Part shown: piece by piece, positions 26,349 through 33,770 of the stretch
Position numbering within the stretch: the stretch's first letter is position 1
How the letters are laid out: each line of letters starts with the position of its first letter
From: Oscillatoriales cyanobacterium
GTDB lineage: Bacteria; Cyanobacteriota; Cyanobacteriia; Cyanobacteriales; Microcoleaceae
NCBI GenBank assembly: GCA_004292955.1
Contig: RDXX01000048.1
Coordinates: 1-33,770, forward strand
Direction: 5' to 3'
DNA: 33,770 nt
Program-made: the position numbers and the translations under genes
The notes under the pieces: generated by a model
What the model saw: the letters and a program-made list of their open reading frames with translations, nothing else
What the model was told of the DNA's origin: nothing
Databases searched by the model: none

Positions 26349-27554
26349 ATGAACGATAAGAATTCCGAAAGAAGCATCATACTAATTGTCGATGACAACC
26401 AAACAAATCTTGACGTACTTTTCGAGTTGTTAAGAAATTACGGATTTAAAGTATTAGTGGCTCTAGACGGCGAAAGTGCGATCGAGCAAATTGAATACAT
26501 CCATCCCGACTTGATTCTTTTGGATATCATGATGCCCGGAATTGACGGTTTTGAAACTTGCCTGCGTTTGAAAGCAGACCCGTCAACCCGAGACATTCCA
26601 ATCATCTTCATGAGCGCCCTTTCCGAGACCCTTGATAAAGTAAAAGGCTTTCAGACAGGAGCAGTTGACTACATCACTAAGCCTTTCCAGCACGAAGAAG
26701 TGTTGAGCCGCATAGAAACTCACTTGACAATCCGCAACTTGCAACAAAAACTCGAAGAAAAAAACCTAGAACTAGCCCAGCTCAACCAAAATCTGGAAAG
26801 ACTTGTCGAACAAAAAACCAAGCAATTAATCGACCAGGAAAAAACAGCCATCATCGGACGTTTGACCCAGGGAATGGTGCACAACCTCAAAAGCCCGCTA
26901 CAAGTGATCCAGACTAGCGTCGATTTGATTGAAACAAAAGCCACAAAAATCCAAGAAGACTCTTTTTTCAATTATACCAAATACATCTTTCAAGCTGTCT
27001 CAAAAATTAATCAGATTATGGATACTCTGATGATGAAAAGCAGGAAAGAACAAAACCAAGATTTGCATCCTGTAAATATCAACGATTTAGTACAGCGAGA
27101 AATTCAACTATTGGAAGGAAATATGTTTTTCAAGAATAAGATTAGAAAAAAATACTTTTATGACGAAACAATAACCAATATTCCCTTAATTTATTCCTAT
27201 ATTTCTCAAGTATTTTATAACTTAATAAATAATGCAATGGATGCTATGTGGGAAAGAAAAATCAGGGAAATAACTATCGTGACTCGGCAAGACAACTCGA
27301 ACATATACATGGATATTGCAGATACGGGATGCGGCATAGCACCTGAAGATTTGTCAAAACTTTTTGACCCTTTTTATACGTCGAAGCCGCCTAAAGGCGA
27401 AGAACAAATCGAAGGGGAACCAACAGGAACTGGTCTCGGACTTTATACTTGTATAGAACTTTTAAAACCTTTTAACGGCGAGATTGCTATTAGCAGCAAT
27501 CTCGGTCAAGGCAGCGTGTTTACAGTCGTGCTGCCCAAACAGCCGAAAAATTGA
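26349..27554 (+). CDS. Receiver-histidine kinase fusion protein
   Basis: 401 residues, soluble. The N-terminal receiver (~9-125) has the acidic pair in IILIVDDNQTN, phospho-Asp D59 in LILLDIMMPGIDG, and Lys in AVDYITKPFQ. A coiled coil (~130-165, QKLEEKNLELAQLNQNLERL) leads to a HisKA-like domain with H178 in GMVHNLKSPLQ, where Asn replaces the usual Glu after His. A HATPase (~280-398) follows, with NLINNAMDAM, DTGCGI, LFDPFYTSKP and GTGLGLYTC. Fusing a receiver to the front of a kinase suggests that phosphorylation of D59 controls kinase activity. It sits between the two large sensor kinases on the same strand, 368 and 869 bases away, so a shared pathway is plausible but unproven. The start is ATG 26349, with no good ribosome site. 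Confidence 0.92.
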   Translation: MNDKNSERSIILIVDDNQTNLDVLFELLRNYGFKVLVALDGESAIEQIEYIHPDLILLDIMMPGIDGFETCLRLKADPSTRDIPIIFMSALSETLDKVKGFQTGAVDYITKPFQHEEVLSRIETHLTIRNLQQKLEEKNLELAQLNQNLERLVEQKTKQLIDQEKTAIIGRLTQGMVHNLKSPLQVIQTSVDLIETKATKIQEDSFFNYTKYIFQAVSKINQIMDTLMMKSRKEQNQDLHPVNINDLVQREIQLLEGNMFFKNKIRKKYFYDETITNIPLIYSYISQVFYNLINNAMDAMWERKIREITIVTRQDNSNIYMDIADTGCGIAPEDLSKLFDPFYTSKPPKGEEQIEGEPTGTGLGLYTCIELLKPFNGEIAISSNLGQGSVFTVVLPKQPKN

Positions 27555-27611
27555 TCGACTCAAATCAGTAAAATCGCCTCCGGTAACAAAACCTGAATTA
27601 AGTTCGGAATC

Positions 27612-27710
27612 AGGTTCGTAGTGAGCACTTTAGTCCTTCTTTATCAGGTTCGTAGTCAGGACTTTAGTCCTTCTTTATCCCAAAGATAGGCATAAAGTCC
27701 TCACTACAAA
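27612..27710. repeat. 34-bp tandem repeat with inverted third arm
   Basis: Two 34-bp copies (27612-27645 and 27646-27679) begin AGGTTCGTAGT and end CTTTAGTCCTTCTTTATC. They are followed by the inverted arm ATAAAGTCCTCACTACAAAC (27692-27711), which can pair with either copy. The family is shared with 1845-1866 and 16213-16273. Confidence 0.8.
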
Positions 27711-28058
27711 CGGGCGTTACTTGTCAGTAATTCAACCGAGACCATTTGATAGTATGTTCCGTAAATTCACTGTAACTGACCTAGCTTCGCAGTCAGGAAT
27801 TTAGTCCTTCTCGATCCGCGATTTTTTGCCCGGTCTCTTGCTATTTCCTTGCCAAAGGTTGTAAATTAAAATAGAGTGGATTTGCACGATCGCTAAAACT
27901 ACGATAAATTTGGGTCACTAGGTTTGGAGTGAGGCGGACAACTTGCAGCAAATAGCTCAATTATATAGTAACCGCCACATCGGGCGCGGACGTAAATAAC
28001 CTCATCAATAAAGCCTAGACTTGTTTATGAATCAACGCTTTGATTCCCGTACTTAAAT

Positions 28059-28087
28059 GTCAACTGTCAAGCGGTCAACTGTCAAGC
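28059..28087. repeat. GTCAACTGTCAAGC direct repeat
   Basis: GTCAACTGTCAAGC at 28059-28072 recurs at 28074-28087. It contains the CTGTCAA heptamer that is arrayed in the CHAT-gene insertion at 5291-5318. Confidence 0.75.
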
Positions 28088-28390
28088 CATACCAATAAAT
28101 CTCGGGCGTCTGCAAGTACCCAGCCACCCTACAGCCTGCGGTTCAAGTTTCCCAAAAATGATGCCATTCCCTCAAAAGAATGCAACTCGCCGTACTCCCA
28201 ACCATGAGAGTCATCCACCATTTCCAATTATTCAATTTTTTAAATTTTTAATATAAAATGATAGGAGCTAGGTAGCTGCATCCGCAGCAGTTTTTATTGG
28301 ATAAATAAAAAGTAGCAAACTGATATCGCTCGAAAAAAAGAATGCAACTTTAGACAAGCGCGAAACCCGAGACTCATCAGTAATTCCCAA

Positions 28391-28420
28391 ATCTAAAATC
28401 CCAAATCTAAAATCTAAAAT
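28391..28420. repeat. CTAAAAT repeats abutting the third kinase start
   Basis: ATCTAAAATCCCAAATCTAAAATCTAAAAT runs to within three bases of ATG 28424; an out-of-frame ATG at 28419 overlaps its end. There is no Shine-Dalgarno sequence, so the repeat has taken the place of the normal leader. Confidence 0.7.
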
Positions 28421-28423
28421 GGT

Positions 28424-31400
28424 ATGACCTCTGTTCTTGAATCAACTTTAACGCCTGCTTGCTTGAAAGTTCTTTTAGTAGAAGACTGTGCCCAAGATGC
28501 AGCACTAATTCAAGAACTGCTGTCTGACGATCGCGAACTGAGAGCATCAATTGAGACGACCAATGTAGTTCGCATCGGGGAAGCGATAGAAATTTTAAGC
28601 AGCGATGTTTTTGATGTAATTTTATTAGATTTAACCCTCCCTGATAGCCCGAAATTTAATAATTTTTTTCGCCTCCAAGATGGCGGAATCAATATTCCGA
28701 TCGTCATTTTGATAGGGGCGGATGAAGAAGAATTGGCTGTCAATTTAATTGCCGCCGGCGCTCAAGATTATCTGATAAAAAAAGAATTAGACAGCCGACT
28801 GCTGGTGCGGACGATCGAGTGCGCGATCGCCCGCCATAAGCGACAAGCAGAATGGCAAAAAAGTCAAGGAAAATACCCCCAGGTTGTTGACAATATCAAA
28901 GAAGTAGTTTTTGAAACAAATATTGCGGGCAATTGGACTTTTCTCAATCCTGCTTGGACGAAAATAACCGGATTTACGGTTGATGAAAGTTTGGGAAATT
29001 CCTGTTTGAGTTACATTCATGCTGACGACCAACACCAATATTTAAATTCCTCTAAAAATTCGACTGAAAATCAAGAAATATCCTGTTGCTATCAAATGCG
29101 ATATCTTACCAAAAATGGCGAATTTCGCTGGGTAGAAATTCAGGAATTTTTGATTTTTGGCAAAAACGGCGCGGCGCAGGGAACTACTGGAACTATTAAC
29201 GATATTACGGATAAAATTTTAGCCAGAGAGGAAGCGGAAGCTAATAAAAAATTTTTGAATTATACGATCGATGCAGTTGCCGATCCAATTTTTGTCAAAG
29301 ATGAACAGCACCGCTGGATACTGTTAAATGATGCTTTTTGTAAGCTGATAGGCAAGCAGCGCGAGCAACTGCTAGGTAAATCGGATTACGATTTTTTCCC
29401 CAAAGAAGAAGCTGATTTTTTTTGGGAGAAAGACGAAGAAGTGTTTAGAACCGGGGAAGAAAACGACAGCGAGGAAATATTTACGGATGGCAGCGGTGCT
29501 AAGCACATTCTGTCTACAAAAAAAACCGTATTTGAAAATACCGACGGCAGTAAAATACTTGTCGGAATAATTCGAGAGGTCACTGAGGATAAGCGGAAAC
29601 AATTAGCCCTGCAAGAAACCCAAGCTAGACTCCAGCAAATAGCTGCCAATTTGCCGGGAGTAATTTATCAATTCCGCCTCTCAAGTGACGGCAGACAATG
29701 TTTTCCTTACATTTCTTCTGGCAGCCGCGATTTATATGAATTGGAACCTGAAGATATTCAGGAGAATTCCGAACTTATGTTCAGTTGCATTCATCCAGAC
29801 GACCTCCCAAAAATTCAAGAATCTATTGTTTATTCGGCGGTAAATATGCAGCCATGGCAGCAGGAATGGCGCGCGATTATGCGGTCTGGAAAACTTAAAT
29901 GGATGCGAGGTGTTTCGAGACCAGAACGAGTTAATTTTACGACGCTTATAGGGCCGGAAGGCGATATTGTTTGGGAAGGGATGATACTGGATATTACTGA
30001 TTTAAAAGAGACGGAAGCGGCTTTGCGGGAGAGTGAAGCCAGATTTCGATCGCTAATTGAGAATATTCCGGGCGCTATCTGCCGCAACTTATACGATGCT
30101 GATTGGACGATGGTGTTTGTGAGTGACGAACTTGAGGCAATTAGCGGCTATGCTGCTGGGGATTTTATTCACAACAACCGCTTGAGTTTTGCTAGCATCA
30201 TCCATAAGGCAGACAGGGAAATGCTCGATCGACAAATCAGAGCGGCGGTAGACTCGAAACAGCCGTATCATGTAGAATACCGGATTGTGCGCGCTGACAG
30301 GTCGGTGCGCTGGATGTCCCAAAGGGGTAGGGCGACTTACAATCCAGAAGGGTTGGTTTTGTGGCTTGACGGAGCGATTTTTGATATTACCGATCGCAAA
30401 AACGCCGAATATACCCTGTGTTTGGTAACTCAAGCTGTAGACAGCGCTAGCGATGCAATCGCGATCGCAGATTTAGACGGCTATTCAATTTATCACAATC
30501 AAGCATTTATTCAACGCTACGGCTATACAGTTGAGGAACTAAATAATGCCGGCGGCCCAGCAGTAATGTACGCCAAATCTCAAGAGTTAAGAAAATTATT
30601 TAAAGTCCTGCGGAAAGGTTTGTCATGGAGCAATGAAATTGCACTCAGGGCTAAAAACGGCGAAATTATCGAAACTCAATTGCGAGCTGACTGCATTAAA
30701 GATAGCGCCAGCAAACCAATAGGAATGATGGCAATCATTGCTGACCTTACAGACCTAAAACGCGCCGAATCGGCATTAAAATTCAGTCAAGAGCGATTGC
30801 AGTTAGCGGTTTCAGGCAGCTCTTTGGGGCTGTGGGATTGGAATATAGCTACTGGCGAAACTTATTTCGACTCGCAGTGGAAATCAATGCTCGGTTACGC
30901 AGACACTGAAATTGACAACAACTTCCAAGGTTGGGAAAATTTGCTGCATCCCGAAGACAGAATCAGAGCAAGAGAATCTTTAAATTTATATTTTGAAGGT
31001 GGCATCGAGATCTATGAATTTGAATTTAGGATCCTCAACAAAGCCGGAAATTGGCAGTGGATTTTGGGTATGGGCAAAGTAGTCGAGTACGACGAATGGG
31101 GTGCGCCATTGCGGATGACGGGTACTCACAAAGATATCAGCGCCCGCGTTGGGGCCGAAGCCGAAAAAACGCAGTTAATCGCATCTCTACAAGAACTTGC
31201 CGACCAATTGCAATATGCACAAGAAATTGCCCGCATGGGAACTTGGGAATTCGATATAGAGACCGGTATTGTTAATTGGTCTGCCGAAGTGTTTCGAGTT
31301 TACTGTAGAGAATTTAATTGGCAGCCGACAATGACAGAAGTTTTAGAGCAAATTCATCCCGATGACAAAGAAAGCGTTACAGAAGCTTTGCAAAAGGCGG

Positions 31401-33448
31401 TGAATGAAGGGATAGCTTTCGACATCGACCACCGCATATGTTTTCTATCAGCAGAAATCCGGCACGTTAACTGTAAAGGACAAGCTGTTAAAAATGACTT
31501 GGGTAAGGTGGTGCGACTGTTTGGCACGGAAATCGATATTACCGATCGCAAAAAAGCAGAAATTGCTTTGCAAGAAAGCGAACAGCGATTTCGGGCTGTA
31601 TTTGAACAAGCGGCGATCGGGATTGTTAAAGTGTCACCCGAAGGTAGTTTCTTGAATGCCAATCAAGGCTTTTGCAATATTATCGGATACTCAGAATTGG
31701 AACTGAAAGCACGAAATGTTTGGGAGATTTCTCACCCCGAAGATGTAGAAGCAGATGTCGAGTCTGCCCAAAGACTGTTAGCTGGGGAAATTTTGAATTA
31801 TTCACTTGAGAAACGCTTTGTGCACAAAGACGGTTCATTTGTTTGGGCTAATGTGACTGTATCTTTAGTGCGGGACGGGTTTGGGGAACCAAGCTACGGA
31901 ATTGCTGTGATTGAAGATATTAATCACCGCAAACTTGCCGAGTCTATCTTGCGCCAGCAATTAAAACAAGAACGCTTGGTGGTAGGGATGCTGGAACGCA
32001 TTCGCTCTTCTCTAAATTTAGAAGAAATCTTGACAAAAGCTGTTGCTGAAATACGGCATTTTCTGCAAACAGACCGGACAATTATTTATCGGTTTAATCC
32101 CGATTGGAGCGGTTTTGTAGCAGTTGAGGCGGTGGCTGAAAATTGGCGGTCGCTTCAGGGAATAAATATTAACGATTCTTGCTTTAAAGACAGCTATGGT
32201 TCTGCTTACCAAAACGGTCGCACTGTAGCTGTGGATGATATTTACAAAGCCGGTCTTTCTGAGTGCTACATTAATTTATTAGCTCAATTTCAGGTGCGAG
32301 CTAATTTGGTAGTGCCGATTTTGCAAGGTGAGAAGTTGTGGGGCTTGTTGATTGCTCACGAGTGCGCTGGCTGCCGCCAATGGCTAAAAATTGAGGTGGA
32401 GTGTCTCAAACAAATTAGCGTGCAGTTAGCGATCGCGATCCAGCAATCGACGCTGTTTGAGCAAGCGCAAACTGAAATTGCCGATCGCAAACAAGCGGAG
32501 TCAGCTTTGCAGGAATCGGAAGCGCGCGAACGTTCAAAAGCGCGAGAGTTGGAAGCAGCTATTAACAAACTCAGAACCACTCAAGCTCAGCTCGTTCAAA
32601 ATGAAAAAATGGTGAGTTTGGGTCAGTTAGTTGCTGGTGTCGCTCACGAAATTAATAACCCAGTTAGCTTTATTCACGGCAATCTCAGTCCGGCTCGCCG
32701 TTACAGTTTAGATTTGTTGGAATTGATTAAAGTTTATCAAGATTACTGTCCTAATCCTCCGGCTCAAGTGTTAGATAAACTCAATGAAATAGACTTGGAT
32801 TATATTGCTGACGATTTCCCGAAATTGTTTACTTCTATGCAAGTAGGAACCGAGCGAATTGTCGAAATTGTCAAATCATTACGCAATTTTTCCCGGTTGG
32901 ACGAGTCTGCTGGTAAGTCGGCGAACATTCACGAGGGAATTGACAGCACTTTGATGATTTTGCAAAATCGCTTGAAATCTCACAGCAGCCGTCCGGGGAT
33001 TCAGATTGTTAAAGATTACCAGTTATTGCCGCAAGTTGAATGTTTTCCGGGCGAGTTGAATCAGGTATTTATGAATATTTTGATTAATGCGATCGATGCT
33101 TTGGAGGAACGGGACAAGGGGCGGACGATCGAGGAGTGCGATCGACATCCCAGTACGATCGCGATTCGGACTTATGAGGCTGCTGCGGGCTTCGTAGCGG
33201 TATCTATTGCGGACAACGGCGGGGGGATACCGGAGCTAGTGCGATCGAGGCTGTTTGACCCGTTTTTCACGACTAAGCCTGTGGGCAAGGGCACGGGTTT
33301 GGGACTGTCGATTTCTCACTCGATTGTAGTCGATCGCCACGGCGGCAGATTGACCTGTATTTCGACACTGGGAGAGGGATCGGAGTTTTTGATTGAAATT
33401 CCCGTGCGATCGAATTTAACTGGTACCAGTTCAACAGTTGACGGTTGA
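28424..33448 (+). CDS. Large PAS/GAF sensor kinase with a DXCF cyanobacteriochrome-like GAF
   Basis: 1674 residues, soluble. Order: receiver ~13-135 (D69 in [11 protein letters not shown]); PAS1-PAS8 ~145-1176; GAF ~1176-1358; coiled coil ~1360-1392; HisKA-type domain with H1408 in [12 protein letters not shown] and a ~65-residue helical extension before [10 protein letters not shown]; HATPase ~1526-1663 ([36 protein letters not shown]). No C-terminal receiver follows. The GAF has NDSCF (C1253) and SECYINLL (C1281), exactly 28 residues apart, plus [12 protein letters not shown] and [20 protein letters not shown]. Receiver, PAS2, PAS3, PAS5 and GAF closely resemble parts of the first kinase, so the two are paralogues with different kinase cores. 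The last residues and stop lie in a heptamer repeat. Phosphate must go to another protein's receiver, perhaps a neighbour (inference). Confidence 0.92.
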   Translation: MTSVLESTLTPACLKVLLVEDCAQDAALIQELLSDDRELRASIETTNVVRIGEAIEILSSDVFDVILLDLTLPDSPKFNNFFRLQDGGINIPIVILIGADEEELAVNLIAAGAQDYLIKKELDSRLLVRTIECAIARHKRQAEWQKSQGKYPQVVDNIKEVVFETNIAGNWTFLNPAWTKITGFTVDESLGNSCLSYIHADDQHQYLNSSKNSTENQEISCCYQMRYLTKNGEFRWVEIQEFLIFGKNGAAQGTTGTINDITDKILAREEAEANKKFLNYTIDAVADPIFVKDEQHRWILLNDAFCKLIGKQREQLLGKSDYDFFPKEEADFFWEKDEEVFRTGEENDSEEIFTDGSGAKHILSTKKTVFENTDGSKILVGIIREVTEDKRKQLALQETQARLQQIAANLPGVIYQFRLSSDGRQCFPYISSGSRDLYELEPEDIQENSELMFSCIHPDDLPKIQESIVYSAVNMQPWQQEWRAIMRSGKLKWMRGVSRPERVNFTTLIGPEGDIVWEGMILDITDLKETEAALRESEARFRSLIENIPGAICRNLYDADWTMVFVSDELEAISGYAAGDFIHNNRLSFASIIHKADREMLDRQIRAAVDSKQPYHVEYRIVRADRSVRWMSQRGRATYNPEGLVLWLDGAIFDITDRKNAEYTLCLVTQAVDSASDAIAIADLDGYSIYHNQAFIQRYGYTVEELNNAGGPAVMYAKSQELRKLFKVLRKGLSWSNEIALRAKNGEIIETQLRADCIKDSASKPIGMMAIIADLTDLKRAESALKFSQERLQLAVSGSSLGLWDWNIATGETYFDSQWKSMLGYADTEIDNNFQGWENLLHPEDRIRARESLNLYFEGGIEIYEFEFRILNKAGNWQWILGMGKVVEYDEWGAPLRMTGTHKDISARVGAEAEKTQLIASLQELADQLQYAQEIARMGTWEFDIETGIVNWSAEVFRVYCREFNWQPTMTEVLEQIHPDDKESVTEALQKAVNEGIAFDIDHRICFLSAEIRHVNCKGQAVKNDLGKVVRLFGTEIDITDRKKAEIALQESEQRFRAVFEQAAIGIVKVSPEGSFLNANQGFCNIIGYSELELKARNVWEISHPEDVEADVESAQRLLAGEILNYSLEKRFVHKDGSFVWANVTVSLVRDGFGEPSYGIAVIEDINHRKLAESILRQQLKQERLVVGMLERIRSSLNLEEILTKAVAEIRHFLQTDRTIIYRFNPDWSGFVAVEAVAENWRSLQGININDSCFKDSYGSAYQNGRTVAVDDIYKAGLSECYINLLAQFQVRANLVVPILQGEKLWGLLIAHECAGCRQWLKIEVECLKQISVQLAIAIQQSTLFEQAQTEIADRKQAESALQESEARERSKARELEAAINKLRTTQAQLVQNEKMVSLGQLVAGVAHEINNPVSFIHGNLSPARRYSLDLLELIKVYQDYCPNPPAQVLDKLNEIDLDYIADDFPKLFTSMQVGTERIVEIVKSLRNFSRLDESAGKSANIHEGIDSTLMILQNRLKSHSSRPGIQIVKDYQLLPQVECFPGELNQVFMNILINAIDALEERDKGRTIEECDRHPSTIAIRTYEAAAGFVAVSIADNGGGIPELVRSRLFDPFFTTKPVGKGTGLGLSISHSIVVDRHGGRLTCISTLGEGSEFLIEIPVRSNLTGTSSTVDG
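31950..32495 (+). other. DXCF cyanobacteriochrome-like GAF domain of the third kinase
   Basis: This domain-level note covers residues ~1176-1358. It has [44 protein letters not shown] (C1253), SECY (C1281) and [13 protein letters not shown]. Both candidate bilin-linking Cys residues are present and the residue after the second is Tyr, as in the first kinase. Confidence 0.7.
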
Positions 33449-33480
33449 CAGTTGTTATTTGTTATTTGTTATTTGTTATA
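33435..33480. repeat. Heptamer tract containing the third kinase's stop codon
   Basis: Consecutive 7-base units CAGTTGA, CGGTTGA, CAGTTGT, then TATTTGT three times and TATA. The kinase stop TGA is bases 33446-33448, inside the second unit, so the C-terminal TVDG is repeat-encoded. The first units are the reverse complement of the CTGTCAA heptamer family at 5291-5318. Confidence 0.8.
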
Positions 33481-33770
33481 GCGGTTCTCAGATAGATTAG
33501 GTACGTTGTTGGGATGCGAGCCCTCTTTGTTTAAGTGGTTATATAACAATACGGTTTACTTAACACTATTTATGCGCCGGAGATCCCCCTCGCATCCCCC
33601 TTAAAAAGCTATGCTTTATAAACATCTTTATTAACAAGAAATTTGACAAAAGTAACTACTTGTGTAGGAGCCATTGGGGATCTCGCTTCTGATTGAATGG
33701 CAATTATCCTGCAAAAAATGTTCATTGATGTCTGCCTCTTGCAATGAGTTTGCTCAAGGGATCTGGGGGT
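33449..33770. other. Intergenic sequence to the window end
   Basis: 322 bases with no supported gene. After the heptamer tract there is a relative of the 1994-2063 palindrome arm (33500-33521) and a CCCCTCGCATCCCCC string at 33585-33600 also found at about 1940-1955. Confidence 0.6.

Larger units (their letters stand above)
27555..28423. other. 869-base repeat-bearing gap between the second and third kinase genes
   Basis: No gene is seen. It holds tandem and inverted GTAGTGAGGACTTTAGTCC-type repeats (27612-27710, plus a degenerate copy near 27784-27814), a 15-base-period GTCAACTGTCAAGC repeat (28059-28087), and CTAAAAT-type repeats (28391-28420) running into the third kinase start. TATAAAA near 28251 could be a -10 element but has no clear partner. 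Confidence 0.65.

Overview
The window looks like a chromosomal segment of a filamentous cyanobacterium of the Oscillatoriales (Microcoleus/Oscillatoria-like). This is inferred from the many GCGATCGC (HIP1-type) octamers and GATCG-rich codons, the long intergenic gaps full of palindromes and short tandem repeats, and the gene content: very large PAS/GAF hybrid kinases, a haemagglutinin-type/CHAT protein, a DUF4347/RTX giant and a probable DUF6464 protein. No rRNA, tRNA or CRISPR array was seen.

Layout. 1-900: a secreted AMIN-domain protein (minus). 1283-1837: a Nudix hydrolase (plus), followed by 0.6 kb of repeats. 2446-6110: a pterin carbinolamine dehydratase-like gene with a repeat-derived leader, overlapping by one base (TAATG) a gene for a secreted filamentous-haemagglutinin/CHAT protein. 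The CHAT gene is cut by a ~138-bp, in-frame-length insertion that carries stop codons and a CTGTCAA heptamer array. 6247-6464: palindromes between convergent genes, ending in a perfect 21-bp stem with a TTCG loop. 6500-14287: a 2595-residue modular surface/secreted protein (minus): DUF4347, L-type-lectin-like region, seven DUF11 repeats, four cadherin-like repeats, Pro/Thr linker, RTX calcium-binding block. 14288-15730: 1.4 kb without a convincing gene. 15731-16051: small membrane-anchored four-Cys protein (minus). 16414-18891: phosphoenolpyruvate synthase ppsA (minus). 19504-33448: three sensor kinase genes, all plus strand.

The signalling block is the most interesting region. The first (2158 aa) and third (1674 aa) kinases are paralogues that start with a receiver domain and carry nine and eight PAS domains. 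In both, the GAF domain just before the kinase core has a DxCF motif followed exactly 28 residues later by a second Cys, the layout of DXCF-type cyanobacteriochromes (two-cysteine bilin photosensors). The first ends in HisKA-HATPase-receiver, the third in a different kinase core without a terminal receiver, and between them lies a 401-residue receiver-kinase fusion. A photosensory phosphorelay is a reasonable inference but is not shown by sequence alone.

A second theme is short repeats reshaping genes: heptamer arrays interrupt the CHAT gene and supply the stop codon of the third kinase, polypyrimidine repeats encode the leader of the dehydratase-like gene, and a CTAAAAT-type repeat runs into the start of the third kinase.
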